A DNA stretch of 59,190 bases from DAOUBF01 sp034432795 (lineage in GTDB: Bacteria > Chloroflexota > Anaerolineae > DSLN01): the NCBI GenBank assembly GCA_034432795.1, contig DAOUBF010000009.1:1-59190 (forward strand), given 5' to 3'. The notes beneath the pieces were generated by a model. That model saw only the letters and a list, made by a program, of their open reading frames with translations, did no database searches and was not told the origin of the DNA. Made by a program: the position numbers and the translations under genes. Numbering within the stretch: the first letter of the stretch is position 1; the number at the start of each line of letters is the position of its first letter. Shown one piece after another: positions 34,043 through 42,751 of the stretch.

Positions 34043-36129
34043 GGCAGAGAGGTCTGTGGCAGTCGGTAATACACTTCAACCAGCCGCCGGAACACAGGCG
34101 CGGCCACCTCTGCACCCTCACCGGCGTTCTCCACCAGGACCGCGATGGCGATCTGCGGGTCGGTCGCCGGGGCATAGCCCGCGAACCAGGCGTGGGGCGT
34201 CTCGCCGGGGTTCTCGGCGGTGCCGGTCTTGCCCGCGACCGGGAGGCTCAGGTCGCTGAAGCGATAGCGCGCTGTCCCACCCTGTTCCGAGGTGACGCCG
34301 CGCAAGGCATCCTGGATCACAGCCAGGTGCTCCGGACTGACGGGCAACGTGCCCAGCGGTTGAGGCTGGATGAAACTCTCGCTCTCCCCACCCGGCGCGG
34401 CCACATGGTGGACGAGCAAGGGCTTGAGGCGCGTCCCACCGTTCGCCACGGCGGCCAGCATATCGGCCACCTGCAGCGGCGTGACCAAGAGATAGCCTTG
34501 CCCAATGGACAGGTTAACGCTATCACCCGGCGTCCAGGCCTCACCCAGCCGATCACGCTTCCAGGCTGGGTCGGGCATCAGCCCGGCCTCTTCAGAGAGG
34601 CCCTCCACCCCCAAGGGTGCGCCGAACCCGAACCGGTGGCCGTAAGAGGGGAGGAGATTAGGGTCAATGCGATCCAGGTTCAGGCCGATCTCGTAGAAGT
34701 ACGGGTCACAGGAAACCACCAGCGCCTGGCGCAGCGAGATCGTGCCGTGGCCGCCGGGCTTCCAATCGCGCTTGACCCAGTTTGGCCCCAGGCCGGTCCA
34801 GATGCCCGTGCAGGTATAGGGCGTCTGCGGCGTATAGCCGCCGGCCTCCAACGCCGCTGCCATAGAGACGATCTTGAAGACCGAGCCGGGCGGGTAGACC
34901 CCTTGGCTGGCGCGGTTCAACAAGGGCCTGTCGGGATGATTCAGCAGTTCATCCAGCGCCTCGGTGGGCGCGCCGGGCTTCACCAGCGTGTTGGGGTCAA
35001 AGCCAGGGCTGGAGGCCAGCGCCAGCACTTCCCCTGTGTGCACGTCCATCACCACGATGGCGCCGCGCCGGTCTTTGAGCAGGGCCTGGGCAGCGATCTG
35101 CAAATCGTAGTCCAGCGTGCTGTACACATTCCGGGCGGGCTGCGGCTCGCGCTTCGCCAGCGTCGTGCTGATCTGTCCCTGCGGCGTCACCACAACCAGG
35201 GTTGCCCCCCGCGTCCCGGCCAGATACGGCTCACCCCAGGCCTCCAGGCCGGTGATGCCCACCTGCTCATCGCCGCTATAGCCCTTCGCCCGGTACTCTG
35301 CCAGGCGTTCCGGCGGGATCGGGCCGACCACGCCGACAACGTGTGGCGCCACCCCCTCGCGGTAGCCGCGCACGAAGGATTCGCGCAACTGCACGCCAGG
35401 GAGCGCAGTCAGGGCCTGATAATTCGCCTGGGCGGTCTCCTGGGTGACCACGCCGAGCGGCACGAACCAGTCAGGCACGGCGGCCTCAATTTTGGCCGCC
35501 AGGTCTGCCTGAGACCTGCCCACGAGCGGGCTGACAGTGGCCAGGACGGTCGCCAGGTCTTCAATGGCACGTGGCACCACACCAATCGTGACCGCAGGCT
35601 CATCGGCGGCCAGCACGCGCCCATTGCGGTCATAAATGTTGGCCCGCGCCGGTGCGCGTACGTCCAGCCGCAGGCGGTTGCCCCCGGCCAGTTCCGGCAT
35701 GATCAGCCCATCCGACCAGAGGATGCCCCAACGCCCCCCTTCATACACCAGGGGCATGGTCATCTGCTTGGGGCCGATGCTGCCCAACACAATCACCTCA
35801 TAGGTCACCTGATACGCCACCGTCGCCCGGTCCCCGTCCTGGAGGGCCGAGAGCACCTGGGGATGGACTGCTGTCACGCCGCCCTGCTGGGCGAAGGTCT
35901 GATAGCGGGCCAGGAACGCCTGGCGCTCAATCAACGCCTGGCTGGTGGGTGAGAGCAAGCTATACATCCCCTCAAGGTCGCCGCGCTCCCACGCCGAGAG
36001 GAAAGCCGCAGCCACCAGGTCAGCTCCGCCGGGCACAGGCGTCCCGGTGGGTGTAGGCGCCAGCTTCAGAGAGGGTGCACCTGTACAGGCGGTCAACAGG
36101 AGCAAAAGCACAACGAGCAGCCTGCGCAT
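34003..36129 (-). CDS. Lipoprotein penicillin-binding protein with NTF2-like (MecA_N-like) domain
   Basis: 708 residues from ATG 36129. Lipoprotein signal: MRRLLVVLLLLLTAC, with Cys in the LTAC lipobox. A Pro/Thr linker leads to an NTF2-like domain (about 35-155, VAAAFLSAWERGDLEGMYSL). The PBP dimerisation domain starts at RANIYDRNGRVLA. The transpeptidase has SVFK (Ser near 415), SCD and KTG (Lys near 635, VAGKTGTAENPG). It cross-links peptidoglycan at the outer face of the membrane. The NTF2-plus-PBP order resembles PBP2a/PBP3-type class B enzymes. Most class B PBPs have a membrane helix rather than a lipid anchor. The C-terminus is Pro/Thr/Ser-rich. Confidence 0.93.
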   Translation of the reverse strand: MRRLLVVLLLLLTACTGAPSLKLAPTPTGTPVPGGADLVAAAFLSAWERGDLEGMYSLLSPTSQALIERQAFLARYQTFAQQGGVTAVHPQVLSALQDGDRATVAYQVTYEVIVLGSIGPKQMTMPLVYEGGRWGILWSDGLIMPELAGGNRLRLDVRAPARANIYDRNGRVLAADEPAVTIGVVPRAIEDLATVLATVSPLVGRSQADLAAKIEAAVPDWFVPLGVVTQETAQANYQALTALPGVQLRESFVRGYREGVAPHVVGVVGPIPPERLAEYRAKGYSGDEQVGITGLEAWGEPYLAGTRGATLVVVTPQGQISTTLAKREPQPARNVYSTLDYDLQIAAQALLKDRRGAIVVMDVHTGEVLALASSPGFDPNTLVKPGAPTEALDELLNHPDRPLLNRASQGVYPPGSVFKIVSMAAALEAGGYTPQTPYTCTGIWTGLGPNWVKRDWKPGGHGTISLRQALVVSCDPYFYEIGLNLDRIDPNLLPSYGHRFGFGAPLGVEGLSEEAGLMPDPAWKRDRLGEAWTPGDSVNLSIGQGYLLVTPLQVADMLAAVANGGTRLKPLLVHHVAAPGGESESFIQPQPLGTLPVSPEHLAVIQDALRGVTSEQGGTARYRFSDLSLPVAGKTGTAENPGETPHAWFAGYAPATDPQIAIAVLVENAGEGAEVAAPVFRRLVEVYYRLPQTSLPWETPTPTPSPSP

Positions 36130-36136
36130 GAGAGGG

Positions 36137-36165
36137 ATTATAGCGGCCAGGAAATCCCCTGTCCA
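36137..36165 (-). promoter_or_regulatory. Promoter giving a probably leaderless transcript of the penicillin-binding protein gene
   Basis: On the - strand: TGGACA (36165-36160), 17-bp spacer, consensus TATAAT (36142-36137). Only 7 bases separate the -10 box from the ATG at 36129, so transcription should start at the start codon or within a base or two. Confidence 0.6.
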
Positions 36166-36264
36166 ATCGGTTCCTGCCGTGCCACGCCAATCTAAACTTA
36201 AAATGTCTGCGAACGCGTGGGAACTCCAGGCACTCCAGGGCCTTATCAAGGCTCTCCCGCGTTT

Positions 36265-37353
36265 CTACGCACATCTGAGGCCGACGGCTGAATATACCGC
36301 CAGCGTTGCCCGCGCCGTCTTCTCCCAACTGAAACGGGCGGCCTGGGCCAGCCCCCGCTGGCGCAGCACCTCGGCCAGTTCCGGCTGCACCAGGATGCCC
36401 AGGATGGCCCCGGCCATCTTCACCGCATCATCCGGGTCCACCAGAAATCCCGCGTCGCCCACCACCTCTGGCAGCGAGGAGGTCTCGGCGGCGACCACCG
36501 GCGTGCCGCAGGCCATGGCCTCTAGCGGCGGCAGGCCGAAGCCCTCATAGCGCGACGGAAACACAAAGCAGGCCGCACCCCGATACAGCGCGGGCTTGTC
36601 GTCTTCCTCCACCGGCCCGATGAAGCGCACGGTGTCCTCCAGCCCCAGTTGCCTGACATAGCTGCGCAAATCGGGGAACAGGTGCGAATGGCCTTCTGGC
36701 AGCTTCCCGGCCAGCACCAGCGGATAGCGCTCACCGACCGCCTGGGCGACGTAGGTGTAGGCCAGGAGAAGCGTGGTCACATTCTTGCGCTGGTCAAAGC
36801 CGCCCAGATAGAGCACGTACTGCTCCGGCAGGTCATACTTGCGCCGCACAGCCTGGTCCACAAGCGCACCAACGCGGGGGGTGTAGCGCTCCCCCACCGC
36901 CAGAGGGATCGCATAGACGCGTTCCTCTGGCACGCCCAGGTGGGCGATGATGTCGCGGCGCGAGGCCTCAGAGTCGGTGATAATCGCCTGCGCGCCGCGT
37001 GCGCCGGCCTTCACCAGGCCGGTGTAAAGCCGCACTAGCGCCGAACCGCGATAGTCACGTAGAAGCAGCGGGATCAGATCGTGGACGGTGACAACCGTCG
37101 GCACCGGCGAGCGCAACGGCGCGCCCCAATAGGGCACATGGGCGATGTCGGCCTGCTGCTGCCGCGCCAGCCGGGGGAAACCCACCTGCTCAAACCAAAC
37201 CTTGCGCCAGTCCGAGCGCGAGACAGGCGGCGAGGCGACGATAAATTCATGCTCCGGTGCAATGCGCTGGAGATGCGCCACAAGCTGGCGCGTGTATTGC
37301 CCGCTGCCTGTGTCCAGGTGATCCCAGAACCAACCGTTGATCAGGACGCGCAT
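36265..37353 (-). CDS. Family 4-type glycosyltransferase (GT-B fold)
   Basis: 362 residues from ATG 37353. MRVLINGWFWDHLDTGSGQYTRQLVAHL is the usual acceptor-domain start. VLYLGGFDQRKNV opens the donor domain, and FPSRYEGFGLPPLEAMACGTPVV holds the E-x7-E motif. It transfers a sugar from a nucleotide donor to an unknown acceptor, probably for surface glycans or glycolipids. No membrane helix is seen. It lies upstream of the penicillin-binding gene and just after galE, which could provide UDP-galactose. Confidence 0.9.
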   Translation of the reverse strand: MRVLINGWFWDHLDTGSGQYTRQLVAHLQRIAPEHEFIVASPPVSRSDWRKVWFEQVGFPRLARQQQADIAHVPYWGAPLRSPVPTVVTVHDLIPLLLRDYRGSALVRLYTGLVKAGARGAQAIITDSEASRRDIIAHLGVPEERVYAIPLAVGERYTPRVGALVDQAVRRKYDLPEQYVLYLGGFDQRKNVTTLLLAYTYVAQAVGERYPLVLAGKLPEGHSHLFPDLRSYVRQLGLEDTVRFIGPVEEDDKPALYRGAACFVFPSRYEGFGLPPLEAMACGTPVVAAETSSLPEVVGDAGFLVDPDDAVKMAGAILGILVQPELAEVLRQRGLAQAARFSWEKTARATLAVYSAVGLRCA

Positions 37354-37371
37354 GGCTACCCTGCCAGAGCA

Positions 37372-37418
37372 GCGTGAAACATGAGACCTCAAACGCAACT
37401 ATGGTTCACGTTTCACGC
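37372..37418. repeat. GCGTGAAAC inverted repeat (family R3)
   Basis: GCGTGAAAC (37372-37380) and GTTTCACGC (37410-37418). The galE stop codon lies inside the right arm. A related hairpin is at 41225. Confidence 0.5.
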
Positions 37419-38387
37419 ATACCCATCCGGGTGTGTCCGGTGCCAGGCCCAGGCGCTGGCGATGATGTCGCGCAAGGCGGGAGTGCGCGGCGCCCAGCCG
37501 AGTTCGCGCCTGGCCTTCTCGGCGCTGGCCACCAGACGAGGCGCGTCACCAGGGCGACGCGGCATCTCCACTGCCGGGATGGGATGGCCGGTGACCTCGC
37601 GGGCGACTTCAATCACCTGGCGCACGGAATAGCCCGCCCCATTGCCCAGGTTGTAGATAAGTTCGCCACGCTCATCAAGCGCCTCCAACGCCAGCAGATG
37701 CGCCTGAGCCAGGTCCACTATATGGATGTAGTCGCGGATGCAGGTGCCGTCGGGTGTGGGGTAGTCCGTACCGTAGATGCCCACATAGGGCAACTGGCCG
37801 AGCGCCACCTTGAGCACGCGGGGGATCAGGTGGATTTCCGGCTCATGCGCTTCGCCCCGCTCGGCAGTGGCACCAGCGGCATTGAAGTAGCGCAGCGCGG
37901 CGTAACGCAGGCCCTTGAGCCGATGAAACCAGGCCAGCATCTCCTCAATCATGCGCTTGGTGTGACCGTAGACGTTCGCCGGGGCGATGGGGGCATCCTC
38001 ACGAATAGGCGCATCCTGGCTGGCGTAGACGGCGCAGGTGGAGGAGAAGACGAAGCGCGACACCCCAGCGGCAATGGCGGCCTCAATCAACGTCAGGCTG
38101 TTGGCGACATTATTACGGAAGTACTTGCCCGGCTCCTTCATGGACTCGCCCGGCTCAATCAGCGCAGCGAAGTGCATCACGGCATCAAAGCGCTCGCGTC
38201 TGAGCGCGGCATCCAGCGCGGTGCGGTCGCCGATGTCACCCTGAATGAACGCCGCGTCGGGGGGCACGGCCTGGCGGTGGCCCCTGGACAGGTTGTCATA
38301 GACTGTAACCCGATGGCCGGCCTTGAGCAGTTCTTCTACGGTGATGCTACCGATGTAGCCGGCGCCGCCGGTGACGAAAACATTCAT
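37413..38387 (-). CDS. galE: UDP-glucose 4-epimerase
   Basis: 324 residues. NAD-binding VTGGAGYIGS at the N-terminus; catalytic Ser in VFSSTCAVY and Tyr-x3-Lys in NVYGHTKRM; GAGYSVRQVIEVAREVTG near the end. It interconverts UDP-glucose and UDP-galactose. It precedes the glycosyltransferase gene on the same strand and may supply its donor. Start ATG 38387 has GAGGAG 6-11 bases upstream. Confidence 0.94.
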   Translation of the reverse strand: MNVFVTGGAGYIGSITVEELLKAGHRVTVYDNLSRGHRQAVPPDAAFIQGDIGDRTALDAALRRERFDAVMHFAALIEPGESMKEPGKYFRNNVANSLTLIEAAIAAGVSRFVFSSTCAVYASQDAPIREDAPIAPANVYGHTKRMIEEMLAWFHRLKGLRYAALRYFNAAGATAERGEAHEPEIHLIPRVLKVALGQLPYVGIYGTDYPTPDGTCIRDYIHIVDLAQAHLLALEALDERGELIYNLGNGAGYSVRQVIEVAREVTGHPIPAVEMPRRPGDAPRLVASAEKARRELGWAPRTPALRDIIASAWAWHRTHPDGYA

Positions 38388-38480
38388 GAGAGACTCCTCT
38401 TCTCAAAGCGAAGGGATCGCAAAGGGGAAAACGCAGAAATCCCTGCGCGATCCGGGCGTCCTTTGCGGCTGAATCTGGTT

Positions 38481-39230
38481 TCACCTTTTCAGATACTCGC
38501 CGATAAGCGCAATGCTGCGCTCCAATCCCTCCTGGCGGAAAGCCGCAAGTTGTTCGGGCGCAAGGCGGCTGAAGATGCGCTCGGCGATGACCTCGGGCGC
38601 CAGGAGCGCGGCGAACTCCTCCGTTGGGATGCCCATCCGCCGGGCGAAGACTTCAACGGTACGCACAGGCGCGCCGGGGGCGAGTTGCGCGGCGATCTCG
38701 TCGCGCCAGAGGATAAGATAGCGGTCTTCGGTGAAGGGCAGCCAGCGATACGGCCTGGCGCTCTGGAGCAGACGGCCCGTGCCATTGTTCAGGGCAGGCA
38801 GGTCTTCAAAATCCAGGTGGGTGCGCAGGACATTGTGCAGCACTAGCCGCTCGCGCAGGTCCTGGCCCCAGGTAGCGTTGCGGCCAAAGTAGGGGTAGAA
38901 GATGCGCTGCATCCACAGGTCATCCAGCAGCAGATGGGCAATGTAGCCGGCCAGGAAGGCGGCGCGGGCTTCGGGCATGGCCTCAGGCCGGGCCAGTTCC
39001 GGGTAAGCCGCGAACATCACCTCATAAGACGGACGCGGGTCGGTGGGCGGGAGCGCGCTGAAGTGCGTGGCTTCACGTGGCTGGCCGCTGACCACCTGGA
39101 CGTCCGGCGCGGTGTTGCCGAAATAGAACGGCCCGGCCTGGCGGGTCAGCAACTCGCGCAGTTCCGCGTCCAGCCCCGGCTCGGCCAGAATCTTCTGCGC
39201 GACCGTGAGATGCATAAATGGCGTTGGCAT
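38481..39230 (-). CDS. Zinc-dependent phospholipase C family protein
   Basis: 249 residues. The N-terminal MPTPFMHLTVAQKIL, GPFYFGNTAPDVQVVSG, THFSALPP and FLAGYIAHLLLDDLWMQ give the His/Asp metal-ligand spacing of the bacterial Zn-dependent phospholipase C superfamily. There is no signal peptide, so unlike the classical secreted toxins it acts in the cytosol. Its substrate is unknown. It lies 93 bp upstream of galE. Confidence 0.82.
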   Translation of the reverse strand: MPTPFMHLTVAQKILAEPGLDAELRELLTRQAGPFYFGNTAPDVQVVSGQPREATHFSALPPTDPRPSYEVMFAAYPELARPEAMPEARAAFLAGYIAHLLLDDLWMQRIFYPYFGRNATWGQDLRERLVLHNVLRTHLDFEDLPALNNGTGRLLQSARPYRWLPFTEDRYLILWRDEIAAQLAPGAPVRTVEVFARRMGIPTEEFAALLAPEVIAERIFSRLAPEQLAAFRQEGLERSIALIGEYLKR

Positions 39231-39294
39231 GCCTTAATTTTACCGAAGGTTGAGGAGAGGAACAAGGGGAAAAGCACGCCAGACAGGAACGAAA

Positions 39295-39400
39295 GCCCCC
39301 ATCCAGGGGGAATCGCTCCCTACCCCCTTGCAGGGGAGGGTTGGGGTGGGGGGCAGAGCCTCCCCTCCCTCCCCCCCCGCATGGGGAAGGGGAACCCTCT
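39295..39400. repeat. G-rich palindromic repeat cluster (family R1)
   Basis: Three units, such as CCCCCATCCAGGGGG and CTACCCCCTTGCAGGGG, between the phospholipase-like gene and the YbaK-like gene. Confidence 0.75.
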
Positions 39401-39422
39401 GGGAAGCCTGGCTGGAGCAACC

Positions 39423-39887
39423 CTACCAGGCGAACTCGGCCAGCGTGGGCTGGGCCAGGCGCATGTAATCGTCAAAGGCCATGCGGATCGTGTCGCGGTG
39501 CGTGCAGGCGCGAAAGACGATCTCGCCGGCATCCGCCAGTGACCGCTCCACCAGCACCGGCACCTGATAAAAGTGGCCAAACGGCGGCATGGCCCCCACC
39601 TCACAATCGGGGAACGCCTCAGCGAATTCGCTCTCACTCGCCAGCCGCACGTCCTGCGCCCCCAGTATCTGCTTGACCCGACTGATGTCCACCCGCGCCG
39701 GCGCCGGGAGCACCAGCATCACCAGGCGGTCATCCGCCTTGGCCATCACCACCTTGGCAAAGCGCCGGCCCGGCACGTGCTCCACAGCAGCCACTTCCTG
39801 CGCGGTGAACACCTGAGGGTGGGTCGTGCTGTGGAAGGCGACCCCCTGCTCCCGCAGATAGGCTTCTAACCGTTCCTTGCCTTTCAT
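39423..39887 (-). CDS. YbaK/EbsC (ProX-type) aminoacyl-tRNA deacylase
   Basis: 154 residues from ATG 39887, with AGGAGGTG upstream. FHSTTHPQVFTAQEVAAVEHVPGRRFAKVVM is the family core, with the conserved Lys in FAKVVM that binds the tRNA terminus. GAMPPFG is the substrate-loop motif. These proteins hydrolyse mischarged tRNAs such as Cys- or Ala-tRNA-Pro. Specificity cannot be read from sequence. Confidence 0.86.
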   Translation of the reverse strand: MKGKERLEAYLREQGVAFHSTTHPQVFTAQEVAAVEHVPGRRFAKVVMAKADDRLVMLVLPAPARVDISRVKQILGAQDVRLASESEFAEAFPDCEVGAMPPFGHFYQVPVLVERSLADAGEIVFRACTHRDTIRMAFDDYMRLAQPTLAEFAW

Positions 39888-40012
39888 CTGGGCACCTCCT
39901 CTTCCAGGGATGCACCCCACTATCCTGGTCAATGCACAAAAACGTCAAATATGAAACATGTTAAAGTGTTAAGGAAAGTGTACCCCCACACGGCCAGGGG
40001 CACAAGCGGAGG

Positions 40013-41212
40013 TTAAGGGGCCTTCAAACTGCGCGTCTCGTAGGCCCGCACAATGTCCGCATGGACTTTGACGCGGGTGAGGAAGTCATGCCGCAGATGG
40101 GGGTCCAGGATGCGGTCCGCCTGGGCCATCAGTCCCTTGTAGGCACGGTCAAGCGCATCCAGGGCCTCATCCGGTGCGCCATAGGCGGCCAGCACCTGAG
40201 CGCAGCGGAAATACAACTCCGGCAATCCCTCCACACCGTGCGACCCAATCGCCACCTCGGCCAGCGCGGCCTGCGCCGCCCCCCAGGCCTCCGCCTGCTG
40301 CCCCAGCGCCAGATATGCCGAGGCCAGCCCGGCATTCACCCGTGCCGCCCATGACCGCTGCTCCAACTCCTCAAAGATCGCCAACGCCTCTGTAAACGCA
40401 GCCACCGCCGCCCCCAGCATCCCCCAGTCCAGGAGGGTATAGCCGCGATACATCAGCGTGGCCGCCTCGCTTTGCCGGTCGCCCACCTCATGGAACAGCG
40501 CCCGCGCCTGCGCATAGAATGTTTCCGCCTGATCGTACGCTCCCAGACAGCCGTGAACGATACCCAGGTTCAGCAGGTCAATGGCCTGGCCGTGCCGGTC
40601 GCCGACCCCACGCAGCAGGTCCAGGGCCTGTTGATAGCAGGCGCGGGCCTCCTCATACTGGCCAAGTTCGCCAGCGATCTGCCCCAGGTTGCCCAACGCG
40701 ATCCCCTGGCCTTGCTTATCCTGCAGATCACGCCAGATAGCGAGGGCCTGGTTAAACTGCCTGCGGGCGGAGACGTAATCCCCCATCCCCCAATAGACGA
40801 TCCCCAGGTTATTCAGCGTGCGCACCTCGCCCTGGCGGTCGCCGCAGGCACGGAAACGGGTCAGCGCAGCCTGGTAACGCTGCCCGGCCTCCACGTACTC
40901 CCCGCGAATGGCGGCGACATCCCCCTGGCGGCGCAAGGCTACCCCTTCGCCCGCCGCGTCCCCGATCTCGTGATAGACCGCTTCCGCCTCGCGGGCACTG
41001 GCCTCGGCCTGCGCGTACTCGCCCAGCATCCATTCCAGGGTGGCGCGGGCGATCAGCGCGCGGGCATACCAGGCGCGGTTGCCTGTGGCCCTGGCAAGGG
41101 CGAACATCGTCTCCAGTTCCGCCCGTTGCTCCTCGCGCCGCCCTTCCAGCCCGAATGCCTCAAAGCGAGCGATAGCCTGGTCAAAGTCCTGCTGCGTCGC
41201 TCCCTGAGCCAT
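40013..41212 (-). CDS. Tetratricopeptide repeat protein
   Basis: 399 residues from ATG 41212 (GAGGG upstream). It contains about seven TPR-like units in 40-residue steps, for example LNNLGIVYWGMGDYVSARRQFNQAL, LGNLGQIAGELGQYEEARACYQQAL and LLNLGIVHGCLGAYDQAETFYAQA, with the W/L-G-Y-A-P spacing of TPRs. There is no enzymatic or DNA-binding domain, signal peptide or membrane segment, so it is probably a scaffold protein. Partner unknown. It follows the GH57 gene on the same strand. Confidence 0.9.
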   Translation of the reverse strand: MAQGATQQDFDQAIARFEAFGLEGRREEQRAELETMFALARATGNRAWYARALIARATLEWMLGEYAQAEASAREAEAVYHEIGDAAGEGVALRRQGDVAAIRGEYVEAGQRYQAALTRFRACGDRQGEVRTLNNLGIVYWGMGDYVSARRQFNQALAIWRDLQDKQGQGIALGNLGQIAGELGQYEEARACYQQALDLLRGVGDRHGQAIDLLNLGIVHGCLGAYDQAETFYAQARALFHEVGDRQSEAATLMYRGYTLLDWGMLGAAVAAFTEALAIFEELEQRSWAARVNAGLASAYLALGQQAEAWGAAQAALAEVAIGSHGVEGLPELYFRCAQVLAAYGAPDEALDALDRAYKGLMAQADRILDPHLRHDFLTRVKVHADIVRAYETRSLKAP

Positions 41213-41224
41213 GCATCCCTCATG

Positions 41225-41249
41225 CGTGAAACGTGTTTTACGTTTCACG
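41225..41249. repeat. CGTGAAACGT hairpin (family R3)
   Basis: Perfect 10-bp arms CGTGAAACGT (41225-41234) / ACGTTTCACG (41240-41249) around GTTTT, in the 45-bp gap before the TPR gene. Similar to 37372. Confidence 0.55.
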
Positions 41250-41257
41250 AATCCCGA

Positions 41258-42649
41258 TCACTGCCCATCCCCGTAGCTCAACCCCCAGGCCACGATCTCA
41301 TCCAGCAGGTCGGCGCCGGTTTTGCGCGTCGTGATGCTCCTGGCCTTCTCCAGGTCGCTGCGGAAGGGGGGCATCAGGTCCACCCCCATCGTGCGCTGCG
41401 CGATCTGGATGGCGCGGACAGCGTTAGCAATGGCGTATCGGGGTTCAGGCCGGGTCAACTCCTCAAAGAAGAACGTGCAACTCGCGTACATGCGCTGGCG
41501 CAGAAGCTGCATGCGCAACAGGCTGAGGACCCGGCCCGTTTGCGCGGTGGTCAGGGCACGCAGCGCATACCGGTTGACGAACTGCGGGCCATGCACGATG
41601 CCCAGCACAACCTGGATGTAATCGTCGCGCACCTGCCAGGGATCGCGCACCAGGCCGGTCAGTCCCTCCTCAAACACCCCGTCAAGCTGGTCGGCCAGTG
41701 TCGTCAGCGCTGTCCGCAACGCGCCCTTCCAGGCCCCCGCGCCCTCAGTACAGGCACAGCCCGTGCTCCAGCGGGCCAGGCCATGCCAGCAACTCCACGA
41801 GGTCCCCTCAATCACCTCCACATCGGCGTGAGGCGCGTGCTCGCTCAAATACGCGTTCAAGTGGGTCACCTGATAGCCCGCACGCGGCAACTCGCGGGTG
41901 AGCAGCGACCACAGGAATTCCACACCATTGCGATGGTGATGGCCGAACGTCTCGCCATCGGTGGCCACCAGCGTCAGGCTGCCCGGCGGATCGCCCAGCA
42001 GCCGCTCGCGCACCCAGGCCGAGGCGTTCGCATAGCGCCCCATGTCAAACGAGAGCGAGTTGGACAGGGGCGCATCCCGCACAAAGACGGCGATAGACCG
42101 CCGGGTATCCAGCCGGACGCGATACGGCCCGGCGCCGCGCACCGGCGTGCGCAATTGCTCCGGCGAGAGGATCGTATATTTGATCCCGTGATCGACCAGC
42201 ACCTGTAACGTGGCCAGGTCCACTGCCATCTCTGGCAGCCACATGCCGAGGGGATCATGCCCAAAGCGATAGCGGAAGCTGGCGATCCCCCAGCGCACCT
42301 GGGTGCGCTTATCCCGCTCATTCGCCAGCGGCAAGATGGTGTGATGCACGGACTGAGCCACCGCGTTGCCCAGACCAGACATGACCAGGTTGGCGCGGTC
42401 AGCCGCCACAATGCGTTGATAGGTATCTGGAGCATAACGGGCCAGCCAGGCCGCCAGCGTCCCGCCCAGGTTAAAGCTGATGCGCTCAAAGTTGCCCACC
42501 TGGGCATTCGGCCCATAGCACTCGGCGGTGATCTTCTCGTTGAAATTGCTGTACGGCTCGGCGCCCAACTCCAGCGGCACCTGGCCAGTAAAGGGGTCCT
42601 CGCGTGGCGGTTGGTAGAAATGCCCGTGAACGCAGAAGTAACGTGGCAT
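41258..42649 (-). CDS. Glycoside hydrolase family 57-type protein (DUF3536 group)
   Basis: 463 residues. FCVHGHFYQPPREDPFTG is the GH57 N-terminal motif (HxHxYQPP). GMWLPEMAVDLATLQVL contains the catalytic-type Glu, and ATDGETFGHHH the Asp/His motif. GH57 enzymes act on alpha-glucans (amylases, branching and debranching enzymes). Beside glgC, glgA and GH13 this fits glycogen metabolism; the exact activity (hydrolysis or branching) is not determined by sequence. Confidence 0.9.
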   Translation of the reverse strand: MPRYFCVHGHFYQPPREDPFTGQVPLELGAEPYSNFNEKITAECYGPNAQVGNFERISFNLGGTLAAWLARYAPDTYQRIVAADRANLVMSGLGNAVAQSVHHTILPLANERDKRTQVRWGIASFRYRFGHDPLGMWLPEMAVDLATLQVLVDHGIKYTILSPEQLRTPVRGAGPYRVRLDTRRSIAVFVRDAPLSNSLSFDMGRYANASAWVRERLLGDPPGSLTLVATDGETFGHHHRNGVEFLWSLLTRELPRAGYQVTHLNAYLSEHAPHADVEVIEGTSWSCWHGLARWSTGCACTEGAGAWKGALRTALTTLADQLDGVFEEGLTGLVRDPWQVRDDYIQVVLGIVHGPQFVNRYALRALTTAQTGRVLSLLRMQLLRQRMYASCTFFFEELTRPEPRYAIANAVRAIQIAQRTMGVDLMPPFRSDLEKARSITTRKTGADLLDEIVAWGLSYGDGQ

Positions 42650-42650
42650 A

Positions 42651-42690
42651 ATGACGGATGACGAATGACGGACGACGGAGGATAGGGGAC
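42651..42690. repeat. GACGGA-type tandem repeat (family R2)
   Basis: ATGACGGATGACGAATGACGG-like units in the leader of the GH57 gene, next to a copy of the 36-bp element. Confidence 0.6.
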
Positions 42691-42705
42691 GAATGCCCTT
42701 CGTCA

Positions 42706-42741
42706 GTTTCCTTGATCCCTGTAGATAATCCGTTGAGTGCC
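42706..42741. repeat. 36-bp dispersed element, copy A (intergenic)
   Basis: Between glgC and GH57. It differs from the others by TTGATCCC in the left half and a terminal GTGCC. Shares TAATCCGTTGAGT with all copies. Confidence 0.9.
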
Positions 42742-42751
42742 CCCTCCTCGC

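Noticed and set aside
40472..42208. 578-residue + strand frame opposite the TPR and GH57 genes
   Set aside because: Antisense shadow of two recognisable genes; no domain, no ribosome-binding site. The same holds for long frames at 34192-35952, 37374-38846, 18515-19717, 16642-17835 and 2103-3641.
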